NCBI GenBank assembly: GCA_023548195.1
Contig: JAJHZJ010000416.1
Location: forward strand, 1,384,729-1,448,728
Source of the DNA: Bettongia penicillata ogilbyi
Lineage: Eukaryota > Chordata > Mammalia > Diprotodontia > Potoroidae
Direction of reading: 5' to 3'
DNA: 64,000 bases
The notes under the pieces were generated by a model. The model was not told where the DNA came from and did no database searches. It saw only the letters and a program-made list of their open reading frames with translations. Position 1 is the first letter of the stretch; each line of letters begins with the position of its first letter. The translations under genes and the position numbers were made by a program. Shown here piece after piece: positions 34,190-44,862 of the stretch.

Positions 34190-34300
34190 CTCCTTAAAGA
34201 CAGGGACTGTTTTGTCTCTGTTTTAACATCTTGAGTGTCTAACACACAGCAGGTGTTCAATAAATATTGAATTGAATTGATGAATTGAATTGAATTTCAT
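34190..34300 (+). mobile_element. L2 3' end with (GAATT)n-like tail
   Basis: 'tccttaaagacagggactgttttgtctctgttttaacatcttgagtgtctaacacacagcaggtgttcaataaatattgaat' followed by repeated GAATT units, as expected for L2 target-primed ends. Confidence 0.85.
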
Positions 34301-34391
34301 GGAGGACTGGAAATATATCATTGTTGACATCATCGCTATAAATGAAAACAGGGGATAAAAGGAAGATGCAGTTGAAAGAAGAGTGACTCAC

Positions 34392-34527
34392 CAGCTGTCC
34401 TTGTGGTGACTAATAAAGGCAAAGGCAGATTCGTTTTCATCACGCACCCAAAATCAGCAAGAAATATCTCTTCATGGAACATCTTGCCATGTTCATAATG
34501 ATCACGAACAAAAAGAACGCCGTGAAG
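34392..34527 (-). other. CpG-retaining block with open frame and splice-donor-like end
   Basis: Five CpGs in about 110 bases, within an open minus frame of 45 codons (contains HYEHGKMFHEEIFLADFGC) that ends at CTG|GTGAGT, a good donor match (donor GT complements 34390-34391). Upstream the frame meets TAA at 34528-34530 and no acceptor AG lies between, so it cannot be an ordinary internal exon as read. It may be a constrained non-coding segment or a broken exon. Not recognised. Confidence 0.25.
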
Positions 34528-34694
34528 TTAATTGCTAATTACCAAACACCCACAAAATCTAGTACCTGAAATCTTAATATATATCTATTTCCCTCTTCTG
34601 GCATTTTAGTTTTCAAACTATGTTTTCTTCTCTCCTAATGACTCTTTCCACAATTAGTGTAGTACATCAATGCATTAAAAAGACTTTAAAAAAA

Positions 34695-35475
34695 GCACCC
34701 ACTGTGCTAGTTATAAGCACCTACTATGTGCCAGATAACACATGAAACACTGAAGATATGGAGTTAAAAATGAAAGTCACTGCCCTCAAGGAACCTACAT
34801 TTCATTGGGGGAGACCATGTGAACATGTGTGGGAACACATGAAACATATGCAAAAACGGATACAAAGAAAACCTTACAGGTACTGGGGGTACTAGGAAGG
34901 ACTTCCCGCAGAGAAGGTCCTTGAGCTGAATACTGAAGGAAGCCAGGGATCCTAAAAGGCAGAGGTGAACAATTTAGCCATAGGGGATAGCTGGCATAAA
35001 TGTATGGAGGTGAGCAGCGTAGTATGATCATTTATAAAATGTGGACAGCAATTGCAACTATACTGCACGCTCTCCCCTCAGGACTGTTGTGAGGATAAAA
35101 TGAGATGTAATGTTTGTAATGTACTTTGCTGATTTTATATAAAATATATAAAATGTAATATTTATATATAATTTATATAATTTAATAATTTATACATTAT
35201 ATACATAAACTATATAAATATATATGTATATATATAGATTATATATAAACTATATAAATGCTGGCTATTGTTATTATAAGGGATTGAAGTAGGGTGGTAT
35301 TTATGTAAGTGTTGAGATGAAAACAGGTGCAAAAGAAGTTGTGAAGACAGAAAATAGATTTGGCAATTGGTTTGATATATTGGATATGTGAGAGTGAGGA
35401 GTTAAGATGAATTCAGGGTTGTGGCCCTGGGTCACCTGAAGGATGGTGGTGTTCCTGTGAGAAATAGGGAAATTA
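34695..35475 (-). mobile_element. L2 copy interrupted by a MIR
   Basis: Antisense L2 3' end ('agcacctactatgtgccagataacac..ctgccctcaaggaacctacatttcattgggggagac') and 3' UTR to about 35030. RT-region sequence resumes at 35280-35475 ('ggatatgtgagagtgaggagttaag..gtcacctgaaggatggtggtg'). Between them lies a plus-strand MIR 3' part (35030-35275). Confidence 0.8.
35030..35275 (+). mobile_element. MIR 3' part with internal TA expansion
   Basis: 'ggactgttgtgaggataaaatgagatgtaatgtttgtaatgtactttgctgatt' then about 120 bases of TATA-rich sequence, then 'actatataaatgctggctattgttattata', the expected MIR end. The TA-rich run expanded within the tail. Confidence 0.75.
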
Positions 35476-35484
35476 GTGTAGTAT

Positions 35485-35800
35485 CTGTATGTTCATCCTT
35501 CTTTGCCGAAGAAGACTATGCCATCAGAGAAATGTTGACATGGCTTGCACTTGACTCTGTTTTTGAGTGAGGGAGGGCTGTGCAGGTCAACAGCCTCACT
35601 TCTCCTCCAGAGCCATCGGAATCCAGTGACCTGATATTCCTCAGGATGACTGGAGATGGCCCAGGATGGGGTAGTTGGGGTTAAGTGACTTGCCCAAAGT
35701 CACACAGCTAGAGAGTATCAAGTGTCTGAGGTGAGATTTGAACACAGGTCCTCTTGACTCCTGCACTGGTGCTCTACCCACTGCACCACCTAGCTGCTCC
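35485..35800 (-). mobile_element. RTE-tailed CORE-SINE with TSD
   Basis: Minus-strand order: tRNA-like head ('gagcagctaggtggtgcagtgggtagagc'), core ('gctgtgtgactttgggcaagtcacttaacccc'), a family-specific body ('ccatctccagtcatcctgaggaa..ggaggagaagtgaggctg'), and the tail 'gatggcatagtcttcttcggcaaagaaggatgaaca'. Flanked by TTAGTGTAGTA (35473) and TTAGTGCAGTG (35801), an imperfect TSD. Confidence 0.85.
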
Positions 35801-35811
35801 TTAGTGCAGTG

Positions 35812-36015
35812 TAAAGAGGGCTTCAGTCAGGTGACATTGTTTTGAGTCCTAAGAAGTGTCTTAGAAGTGAACCGTAGGCAAGTCATTTAACCTTTCCAAG
35901 CCTGTTTGTTTTCTTATCTAGGAAATAGGGACAATAATTCTGACAATACCTAGCTCATGTGGTAGCTTTGTGAAAATCACTTTGTAAAGTACAGTGTAAT
36001 ATAAATATGAATTAT
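35812..36015 (+). mobile_element. MIR SINE
   Basis: 'agtgaaccgtaggcaagtcatttaacctttccaagcctg..ctatctaggaaatagggacaataattctgacaatacctagctcatg' with a MIR tail to 'tataaatatgaattatta'. The head is degenerate. Confidence 0.75.
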
Positions 36016-36699
36016 TATTTTTCTCTGTTTTGGGGATGTGTTAGTAACTATGGTGATTATAGTCCTCTACAGTTACAGAAGAATTGATACCTACTTTGAA
36101 ATGTAGAGAAAAGCCTATGAGGTCCCTTCCAGCTGGAAGTCTATGATGTTATGAATTTATGAATACTATGCATAAATGAGAATATTTGAAAATATTGTCT
36201 GGTAAGCAATTGATGCTGATTGCCAAGAAATAATACAATGTGGACTCAGACCTCTCCCAAGTAGAAACTGTAAACATATGACATGCTGGGAGAGAGTTTA
36301 CATGAATGGGGTGGGGAGAGTAGGAGGATGAGAGTAAAAGAAATTAGAGAAACTCTCTGTAACAGGAGAGTTAGAGAAGAGCCAATTATGGAAAATGACC
36401 TAGAGTGAGGTGTGAGAAACACGGAATGATTAGGAAAAAGATTATCAGAGAGACCACTGATTGTGAAATTCAGAGGGGAATAATAAATCTGCCTGTTGGG
36501 TGATTGTACAGAAAATAGTTTTGATTGAAATTTAAATGTTATCCTTTTAGATTGGCTAGCAGAGATCTCAATTTTCTGAAGAACTAAGGCCTGTGAATAA
36601 GGGAACCTAGTTCCCTTAGTGAGGGAGTGGCAAGTGGGTAGGACAGAGAATAATGCAAGATGTATCTGAAAAGAAAAGATATGCTTTGTGCCTGTACTA
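36016..36699. other. Mostly unassigned DNA
   Basis: 36105-36150 ('aggtcccttccagctggaagtctatgatg') is a small antisense L3-like piece. Nothing else recognised. Confidence 0.4.
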
Positions 36700-36895
36700 A
36701 TATTCAGTTTAATTCAGGAAGACCTAACTTCAAGTCTAACCTTTGACATTTATTAACTGTGTGATCCTGGATAAGTCATTTAAACTCTCTGCCTCAGTTT
36801 CCTCATTTATAAAAGGATGATAATAATAGTACCAGGATTGCTGTGAGAAAATCAAATTGATTATATTCTGTAATCGCTTTCACTTTTTATCACTG
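36700..36895 (+). mobile_element. MIR SINE before an LTR-like block
   Basis: 'aattcaggaagacctaacttcaagtctaacc..ttaactgtgtgatcctggataagtcatttaaactctctgcctcagtttcctc' and the tail 'gctgtgagaaaatcaaattgattatattctgtaatcgctttcac'. A second copy of the tail region reappears at 37483-37560. Confidence 0.8.
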
Positions 36896-37482
36896 CTGAT
36901 ATATTTTTTAGTGACTACCTAAGTCATGTTTCATTTGTTTATGAGTTAAGTTTGGAAGTTCAACTTTCCTGTGAATCACTCATTGCCTCTGAGTTCAGTT
37001 TAGAAGTTCAGTCTCTCTGCTAATCAATCACTGTTCTATTCTTGTATCAAGAAATCTATTATCCTTGAAGGATGCAGGTAGATACTAGGGAGTCTGGTCT
37101 GTTATCTCTGCAACATTGGCTGTCCTTCAAGAAAGTCTGGTCTGTTATCACTGTGATACTCAGTAGCCATGCAAATGGATACCACCAATGAGTTTTCTAT
37201 AGCAAGGAGATGAAAGGAGGGGCTGTTGCTAGTCCCAAATTTCTAGCTACTGATATGGTCCCCCATGTCTATGATGCTCCTAACTTTGTAACAAGTCTAT
37301 GACACTGCCTTCTAGTTTTTGGATGTTCCTCATTTTGTCCATAAAAATGGTTAGTCCTCATTTGGGGCCTTAGTTTCCTGAGGAGGCTGAGGCCCTGCTT
37401 ACTGGCAACTTCTTACTTTGCTAATAAATTGATTGTGCTTGAAGCTTTGTGTCTCAGTTTAGCTTAATTTCAATTTCAACAA
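36896..37482 (+). mobile_element. Putative solo LTR
   Basis: About 590 bases of different character between two MIR tails. It contains a TATA-like CCATAAAAATGG (37338), a polyadenylation signal TAATAAATTG at 37421, then about 60 bases ending in CA ('..tttcaatttcaaca'). This is the U3-R-U5 order of a plus-strand LTR. It also has internal direct repeats ('agtctggtctgttatc' at 37090 and 37134). No clean TSD was found. Confidence 0.5.
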
Positions 37483-37560
37483 TTGTGAGGATCGAATAAG
37501 TTGATATTTGTAAAACTCTTTGCAAAACTTAAAGCACATTATAAATGCTAGCTAAAATAA
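37483..37560 (+). mobile_element. MIR tail fragment after the LTR-like block
   Basis: 'aattgtgaggatcgaataagttgatatttgtaaaactctttgcaaaacttaaagcacattataaatgctagct'. It repeats the part of the MIR already present at 36845-36895, so it is not a simple continuation. Confidence 0.7.
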
Positions 37561-37564
37561 CAAA

Positions 37565-38620
37565 ATTAATTGCACAAACATGTATTCAGTTTTTGCTATA
37601 TGTGAGGCACTGTGCTAGGGCCCTGGGTACAGAAAGACAAAAACAAAACAATAATATTAGATTCTGCTAGGAAAAAATAGTATAAACAAATAAGCCAATA
37701 TGAAATACGTACAATGCAGTAATCTTGGGCAGGAGGGGAGGTGGAAGAAAGACACAAACAACTATGAGGATTATGGAGAGTAGAAAAGGTCTCATGTAGA
37801 AGATGATACCTGAGCTACTACTTAATGGATGTGAGTGCTTTCAAGAGTCAGAGATGAGGAGGGAAGGCACACCAGGCATGGTGAACAGCCTATGCAAAAG
37901 CTCATAGACTGGAAATGGAAGATCATATATGGGAAATATAAAGTAGCTTAGTAGTTCAGCTAAGTTTTAGTAAGTGAAAGGGGAATAAGGTGGAAATAGT
38001 CTGGAAAGATAGGTTGGCACCAGACTGAGGTGCATATTTTCATGCCAAATGGAGGAGTTTGTATTTTGTGTGTGTGTTCATCCTTTGCTGCCAAGGAAGA
38101 CCATGCCATCAGAGAAACAATGGCATGACTTGCACTTGACTTTGTTTTGAATGAGGGAGGGCTATGCAGGTCACTAGCCTCACTTCTCCTCCAGAGCTAT
38201 CCAAATCCAGTGACCAGATAGTCATCAGGATGACTGGAAATGACCCAGGATGAGGCAATTGGGGTTAAGTGACTTGCCCAAGGTCACACAGCTAGTGAGT
38301 ATCAAGTGTGTGAGGGGAGATTTGAATTCAGGTCCTCCTGAATCCTGCACTGATTCTCTGTCCACCACACCACCTAGCTGTCCCTGGAGGAATTTGTATT
38401 TTATACTACAGGCAAAAGAAATTCACTAACGTTTCCTGAGTAGGGGAGTGACATGGCCAATTCTACATTCAGTATATCAGTCTGGCAGCAGTGTTGAATG
38501 AAGATGGATTCAACTGCAGTGGGATGATTAATTAAGAGATATTTCGGTAGGGCAGGAAGGAGATGATGATGGTCTCAAGTAGTGTAAATGCTGTGTGAGT
38601 GGAAATAAGAGACGTCTCAT
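37565..38620 (-). mobile_element. L2 copy split by an RTE-tailed SINE
   Basis: Antisense L2 3' end (37575-37640), 3' UTR and RT C-terminus: 'atgtagaagatgatacctgagc', 'gcacaccaggcatggtgaacagcctatgc', 'tgccaaatggaggagtttgtatttt', and after the SINE 'gaggaatttgtattttatactacaggc..aacgtttcctgagtaggggagtgacatggcc'. The L2 halves are collinear and overlap by the SINE's TSD. Confidence 0.85.
38068..38385 (-). mobile_element. Full-length RTE-tailed CORE-SINE with 17-bp TSD
   Basis: The minus strand starts at 38385 with 'cagggacagctaggtggtgtggtggacag', then the core 'gctgtgtgaccttgggcaagtcacttaacccc', the family body, and the tail 'gatggcatggtcttccttggcagcaaaggatgaacaca'. GGAGGAGTTTGTATTTT (38051-38067) and GGAGGAATTTGTATTTT (38386-38402) are the TSD, one mismatch in 17. 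The best-defined SINE insertion in the window. Confidence 0.92.
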
Positions 38621-39165
38621 ACTATAATTAATTGGTCTGTCTAGTCTAAGGGAAGGGCCAAGTCTGGGTTGATTGCGATGACTCACTCTGCAGGAAAGCT
38701 CCTGGAGAGAATGAAAGACAAAAGCTCCAGGCAAAAGAGAACAATCCTCCATTTCTTGCATGGTGGCAATGGATACGAACCATGGTGAACACAGGGCACC
38801 TCATGTTTGGAGATATCCCTGGAATAGTTTCTCTCCAGCTAAGTTGATTCTCTTAGACAGTCATAGCCAGGGCTTTATAAAAGTCAGGAGTCATTCAAGT
38901 TTGGTTAGGGTGAATATATAGAATTACATTTGGCTTGAGAATCTAGTTTAAAGCAATGCTTTATGCACTGAAGATATTTAATAAGCATTTACTGAATGAA
39001 TGAATGAATGAATATATCAATACATTCCAGATTGGGAACACATCCAAACATTTAAGAAACCATGCATTTTAGTAGATGATACAAACTAGCTATATCAGTG
39101 GGCAGTTAACTACAGTATTGAGTTAACTACTCAGTGGCTCCAGGGAACTCTCCAATCCAATAATG
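38621..39165. other. Mostly unassigned DNA
   Basis: 38965-39015 is an antisense L2 tip with (TGAA)n. The rest is unrecognised. Confidence 0.4.
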
Positions 39166-39167
39166 TA

Positions 39168-39242
39168 CAGATGAGTTCCTAACTATCACAATGCTTGGCA
39201 CATAGTAGGTGCTTAATAAATGTTTAGTAATTGATTGATTCA
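39168..39242 (+). mobile_element. L2 3' tip
   Basis: 'acaatgcttggcacatagtaggtgcttaataaatgtttagtaattgattgatt'. Confidence 0.85.
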
Positions 39243-40204
39243 TATTGGTGGAGCAAGTCTCCACATTGGTAATTTCCTACATTGGAGAAATCATCGGCAC
39301 AAACTCCCACAAAGAGTGGGGAACAATTGTTGGGTGAGGGAAGATTTTTCTCATTTGTTTATCTCTCAAGTGTCTTCATTTGTTTCATCTCAGTCATAGA
39401 TGACCTTGAAGAATTAAAATATTTAGTGCAGATAAGAAAAATAATCAGGGCTCAGGTGCAGTTGGTAAAACTAATCTAGAGTGAAATTTAGTTTTTCTTG
39501 ATTTACTGATTCCTTGTTTACTAATCCATGCTGAATAGCAATTAACATACTCCAAATTTGCCATTAAGTAATATTTTACGTGATTGCAGTAATGTAGGAT
39601 TTTAATTTTTTGTCTCTATTTTCTATAGGGTTTGTTGGTGGATTCAGAGTTTTAAAGTTGTTCTAGAACCTTTCCCTGTGGTTCCAAAGTAAATAATCAA
39701 TTATCTCTCTATCTGTCTCTCCTCTTTCTGTCACATACACACGTGCTGACTGCGTGTTTTGATAAGGTACAATGTACAAATTGAACAGTCTCAGCCAGGG
39801 AGCATGTGGATAAGAGGTGAGTGGCAGCATGGAAACTCCAAATAACTCATCACAGAAGCAAATTTAGTTTTCTCATTCTTCCAATTAAAAAGAAAGTTCT
39901 TAAAATTAGCAATAAAAGATAAATGAAAAAGAATCTCTACAATTCCTCATGTTTTTGTAAAGTTGCTTTTCTTCCTGGACAGTTCTCATCTCTTCCATTT
40001 GCTTTGGGAGTAACAGAGATGCTTGGGCAATGAAAGACTGGAAATATGAGTTGGGTTTAGAGGGCTTGGTTTTGGGATGTAGTGGGGCTGCCTGTGATGA
40101 GGGGGTGAAGAGTGAGGGATAGAGAGATAAGGGAGATGCTGCGGGCAGGAAACAATCCAGAAAGAGGAAGGGGTGGGATGGATGGAAGCAAATGGTGCTA
40201 CCTT
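39243..40204. other. Unassigned DNA
   Basis: No recognised repeat. The frames at 39282-39479 (+) and 39986-40243 (-) have no known domain. Confidence 0.4.
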
Positions 40205-40445
40205 AATCTCAAAATAATAATTAGCATTTATGTAATTCTTCATATTTTGTAAAGTATTTTATCTATGTTAGATCATTTGATCCTCACAATAAACTTGTGA
40301 GGCAGATACCATTATCATTATTGTCCCCTTTGGACAGATAAGAAAACTGAGGTCAAGAATGATTAGGCAACTAGTAAGTGTCAGGAAGGATTTGAACTCA
40401 GGTCTCCTTGACTTTATCATTTCACTACCTTCTGCCTCATATTAC
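40205..40445 (-). mobile_element. MIR-type SINE
   Basis: 'agcatttatgtaattcttcatattttgtaaagtattttatc..gatcctcacaataaacttgtgaggcagatacc..aagaaaactgaggtcaag..gatttgaactcaggtctccttgac'. Confidence 0.85.
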
Positions 40446-40484
40446 ACATTGTATCTCCTACCTGGTATTTATGGTTGTTATGTG

Positions 40485-40640
40485 GAAAGCATGGAACATT
40501 GTTCTAGGCATTGAATCTGGAACCAGAGACCTTGGGTTTAAATCCTGACTTTACTGCTTACTTTCTATGTGACAACATAAGAGTCACTTAAACTCTCTAG
40601 TCCTCAGTACTCATTTATAAAATGAAGCAGGATCATGTTG
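40485..40640 (+). mobile_element. MIR-type SINE
   Basis: 'ctggaaccagagaccttgggtttaaatcctgactttactgcttactttctatgtgacaac..gagtcacttaaactctctagtcctcag'. Confidence 0.8.
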
Positions 40641-40764
40641 TTAATATTTTTTTTTTTTGCATTATGTATTTCTTTGGCAAGTTTGTGAAGCCTCTGGACT
40701 GCTTCTCAGAGTCATCTTTATATAATTAGAGGAAATTCTGAATTTCATTTAAAAATTAGTGGAA

Positions 40765-41012
40765 TAACCTTTATTTAACATTTGACACTTATTAGGTTCT
40801 TAGCATTAAGTAGTTTTGTTCAAATATTATTTCATTTGGTCTTCACAACTCTGGAAGGTAGGTATTATCTCCATTTTACAGATGAGGAAACTGAAGCCAA
40901 CAGAGATTAAATGACTTACCCAGTCATACAATTAGTAAGTGTCTGAGGTTGGATTGGAACTCAGGTCTTCCTGATGCTAGGCCCAGCACTTTGTCCATTG
41001 TAACACCTTCCT
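40765..41012 (-). mobile_element. MIR-type SINE
   Basis: 'tatctccattttacagatgaggaaactgaagccaacagagattaaatgacttacccagtcatac..ggattggaactcaggtcttcctgatgctaggcccagcactttgtcc'. Confidence 0.88.
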
Positions 41013-41154
41013 GTTTAAAGTGAAGATAAGGATGTGATTTATTTCCTGGTGTCTTTCTGAGGACCCATGGATCCCAGGTTCAGAAACTGGAGGTAGGTGG
41101 TCTTGGATGTCTTTCAGCTCTAAGTCTGTAAGCCTCTGGGCCTAAATGTAGTTT

Positions 41155-41700
41155 GAAAAAGTTTCTGCTCCCATTTCAATGAGCTCTTTCTGAGAGGCTC
41201 CCCGGCTTCCTATTTTCATTTACCAGTCCTATTAATTATGCAATATCATTTACACCTTTTCATTGTTACTGCACTTTCCCTTTACCTCCTTGATTAGCTT
41301 GTTTATCTGCCTGTGAAACAGCCAGCTGAAGCCAAACCATTGTTCAGGAATTCCAGCAGAGATAGAAATGCAGTCCTTGAAATTGGCATTTAAGGAAACA
41401 CTTGTTTCCCATCTGAAGGAAGTGGAAGTTTGGCTGCTGTCCAGTCCTGAAACCCTTCAGGCCTTTGCCAAACTATTTTGTTAAGAATGTCTTATCAGAG
41501 CCCCTCTCCCCCCTGCAATTACATTTTCTCAATCGTGGCACAATAAGACTAATTATTCTGATTTAATGCACCTGGTTTTCTCTCAAACTTAAAGCTGTTA
41601 GTGCTATGTCTCATTAAACTAGGGCTAAATAAAAAGCATCGCGGACACAAGAGAATAAAGAGTGCCTAACCAAATGACTCTGTGGGATCTGAGTTAAAGT
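41155..41700. other. Repeat-free stretch, candidate conserved non-coding element
   Basis: About 540 bases with no transposon signature in a repeat-dense region. Contains homeodomain-type sites (ATTAATTATGCAAT at 41230, CTAATTATTC at 41551) and a block at 41500-41650 with two retained CpGs. No open frame of coding type. Regulatory function is an inference only. Confidence 0.3.
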
Positions 41701-42064
41701 ACCACCCTGAGCACTACAGGAATCTTCCTTGCTCATCTCTCTCACCCAAATGCTTAGCTAGCACCTCATTAGGAAACTGAGCTATACCTAAGGCCACATA
41801 GCCCATAGCTCTCACAGCAGGGATTCTTAAGCTGGGCACAGATAACAAGGAATCCAAAAATGTGGTTGGGAAAAACCAATTTTATTTTCACTAATCTGTA
41901 ATTGAAATGTAGCATTCCTTGTATTATAAAAGTGGCAACAAAACAAGCTAGTATTAGCAGCAATTGCTATTTTGTCACCAATAGAAATCACAGATATTTT
42001 TGTATCACATTATAGTTGTAGATGATAGTTTGAGATAGTAAGCGGATAGGTAGGTAGATGGATA
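41701..42064. other. Unassigned DNA
   Basis: Starting at 41822, 'gattcttaagctgggcacagataacaagg..' vaguely resembles hAT-Charlie-like terminal sequence, without a second terminus. Otherwise nothing. Confidence 0.3.
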
Positions 42065-42165
42065 GAGTAAAAGAGCATTTAAGTTCCTGCGTAAGGTGCC
42101 AGGAATACAAACACAAGCCAAAAAAATAGTCCCTTCCATCAAAGAACTTTCATACATGAAAAATG
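42065..42165 (-). mobile_element. L2 3' end fragment
   Basis: 'gagcatttaagttcctgcgtaaggtgccaggaatacaaacacaagcc..gtcccttccatcaaagaactttcata' is a diverged antisense L2 3' UTR. Confidence 0.6.
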
Positions 42166-42169
42166 GAAT

Positions 42170-42890
42170 AAAGAGTCGAGTCTGAGCTGCCCTCTCTCTC
42201 CCCTCCCTCCCCAAAACAGTGTGCAATTTAATATGGATTCTACACATACATTCCTATTAAACATATTTTCACACTAGTCATGTTACATAAAAGAATTATA
42301 ATGAAGTGAAGAAACCATGAGAAAGAAAAAAAACAAAACAAAAAAGAAAATAGTCTCCTTTGTTCTGCATTCCAACTCCATAGTTCTTTCTCTGGATATG
42401 AATGGCACTTTCCATCATGAGTCTTTTGGAACTGTTTTAGGTCCTTGTATTGCTGAGAAGGGCTAAGTCTATCAAAATCAGTCATTGCATACTGTAGCTA
42501 TTTCTGTGAACAATGTTCTTCTGGTTCTGCTCACTTCACTCAGCATCAGTTCATATAAGTTCTTCTAGGTTTTTCTGAAGTCTGCCTGCTCATCATTTCT
42601 TATAGCACAGAAGTATTCCCTTATATTGATAAACCACAACTTGTTCAGTTATTCCTCAGTTGATGGACTTCCTTCAGTTTCCAGTTCTTGGCCACCACAA
42701 AAAGAGCTGCTATAAATATTTTTGTACACATGAGTCATTTCCCTATTTTTTTTTTGTGATCTCTTTGGGATACAGCCTTAGAAGCAGGATTGCTGGATCA
42801 AAGGGTATGCACATTTTTATAGCCCTTTGGGCATAGTTCCAAATTGCTCTCTAGAATCTCTGTTATAATTCTTAAAGAGAATTTGGCCCA
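42170..42890 (-). mobile_element. L1 3' end
   Basis: Antisense L1 3' UTR and ORF2 C-terminus. The copy is long enough to include 'ggattgctggatcaaagggtatgcac' and 'ttccaaattgctctctagaa', the complement of the ORF2 cysteine-rich end. Same family as 3090-3762. Confidence 0.85.
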
Positions 42891-42902
42891 ATGATATTGA
42901 GA

Positions 42903-43090
42903 TTTTTGTGGTTGTTGTCCTTCTTTCTCAAGGAGGACCATGACATCAGGGAGGTGATGCCATGAAAATGCTATATAAGAAGAAAGTGAGGTCAAGAGAA
43001 GCTAAGTGCATTACTCAAGGACATACAGATAAAATAGTTCATCTATTATTTAAAACCAGGTCCTCTTCCTCTAAATCTTAGAGGCTTACC
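42903..43090 (-). mobile_element. RTE-tailed SINE, internally deleted
   Basis: Tail seen antisense as 'gttgttgtccttctttctcaaggaggaccatgacatcagggaggtgatgcc' (42910-42962). Then, after a deletion, a core-like 'aagtgaggtcaagagaagctaagtgcattactcaaggacatacag'. Its tail is closer than the other SINEs here to the RTE tail at 55455-55520. Confidence 0.7.
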
Positions 43091-43513
43091 ATTTATCCTC
43101 CTTCTAGTTTTAAATATAAATCCTTTTGGGATGACATATCTTAGCAGGGTTTCATGCCTCCTCTACATTGTTTCATAAGATAATTTTGTTCATAATCTTT
43201 CACAGTTTTTCCTCTGTAGTATTTTTTTTAAACCAATGACTTTGTATTCTGTTCTGGGTTAGACCTGACTCAGGCTGGTTTCCTTATAATTTAGCTTTGA
43301 CACTAGAATAAAATGTGATACTAGTAGATAGTTAACAAAAAGAGATTCATGTAGCCATAGCAGGAGAAGGATATTTAACAGGATAGACATAAAAGATGCC
43401 CCAAATTGATTCTGCCAAGCCAAACCCCCTTGTTTGAGTTTCTTCAGGAGGTGAAGAAATGATGCCAGCAACCTGAGCCATTAGTCCTGTGACCAAATCA
43501 AGTTTTGAGGATT
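43091..43513. other. Unassigned DNA
   Basis: Nothing recognised. Contains the insertion site of the following element. Confidence 0.4.
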
Positions 43514-43526
43514 CTCTCAACACTCT

Positions 43527-44572
43527 ATTTATTAAATTTTTTTTTATTTTTTCATTTTTAACACAGTTCATATCACATAAAACAATTCCAACATTTGCTC
43601 AGGTGATACTTCTTTTAAAGCACTTACAATATAGACCACAAATGAATTTTTTTTAACATTAACCAACTGAGACACACATAATAATTATGTATGCTAACTT
43701 CACAAGCCCTTGACCTAATTGTCAAGGCACTTGACCTAAGAATTAGGTTTTACTATTAAAGAATTACTTAGAATTAAAGGACTCTAACTTATTGTTGTTG
43801 ATCTTAAGTCCTAAGCCTGATAGCTTAATTTCAGACTTAACCTGGGATGTTCGCCTACCAGCAATCTATAATTTAATAGATCTGGTATTAAGCTTACAAA
43901 AATTTTGACCATAGAAAATTGCCACTAAGAGCAGGGACATTGTAGGGAAACAATATCTCCCCAACTTCATGTCAATTCCAGGTAGGAGTAGATTGTCAAC
44001 TTGCATTCAGTCAGGCTTAAAGTCTGCTAGGTGTCAGTAGGGAAATTGAGTCAAGAGAATCCTACCTCAGCCCAGGCTGAACAGCCACTCCCCCACCCTT
44101 CCCATGAGATCACCTTTTGCAGTTCATACCAGCACCTCACAGGCTTACTGGCATCATGGATTGGAGGCTCAGACCACCTTTCTTGCCATCCATACCTGGA
44201 ATTAGACTCAGAAAAACAATCAGTTAATAGTCCCATAGAATCTTAAAATAGCAAGTTCCAATAACCAGGTTTCAGATATGACTAGAATTTCATATTGGCT
44301 AAGGAACATCTTTTGAGGCAAGTCTTAAGTGACTTACATGCCTTTCTATACTTGTTCTAGTTCCTGATTAAATAGCAATCATAAAATCAAATTTACCATT
44401 AAAACCTTAACTTTTCCGTCAATGCCAGATTTTACCCAAGGTTACTTGCCTCTAGGAAACTTAGACTAAAATTCTTTTACCCAAACTAAAGATGTCTCTG
44501 ATTTAGTCTCAGTTATTAATTCAGTCAATTGTCTTAATACTAATTGCTTTTACATCACTTTGTGACATGTCT
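43527..44572 (-). other. Extra 3' segment of the second HAL1
   Basis: About 1.05 kb lying inside the TSD but without counterpart in the HAL1 at 13511-16364. The shared sequence stops at 'gggaggggagagatgaggagaaaa' (about 44573-44597), leaving out the last 70 or so bases of the other HAL1. No long frame; AATAAA and an A-rich stretch form its end. It may be transduced flanking DNA, an RNA fused by template switching, or a longer 3' UTR of another subfamily. Confidence 0.6.
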
Positions 44573-44862
44573 AATTTTTCTCCTCATCTCTCCCCTCCCC
44601 CCATCCCATAATACCTTGCATTCTGATTCCCCCTTCCCTCAATTTACCCTCCCTTCTATCATACCTCACCCTTCCCTTATCCCCATTTTCTCTCTTTTCT
44701 TGTAGGGCAAGATAAATCTCTATACCCCATTACCTGTGTTTCTTATTTTATGGTTATATGCAATAATAATTCTCTACATTCATTTCTAATACTTTGAATT
44801 CCAACTTCTCTCCCCGCCTCCCCATCCCCACTGAGAAGGCAAGCAATTCTCCTCCATTTGGC

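Noticed and set aside
35110..35255. TATA-rich stretch as an origin or matrix-attachment element
   Set aside because: It is explained as expansion within a MIR tail, with MIR sequence continuing on both sides.
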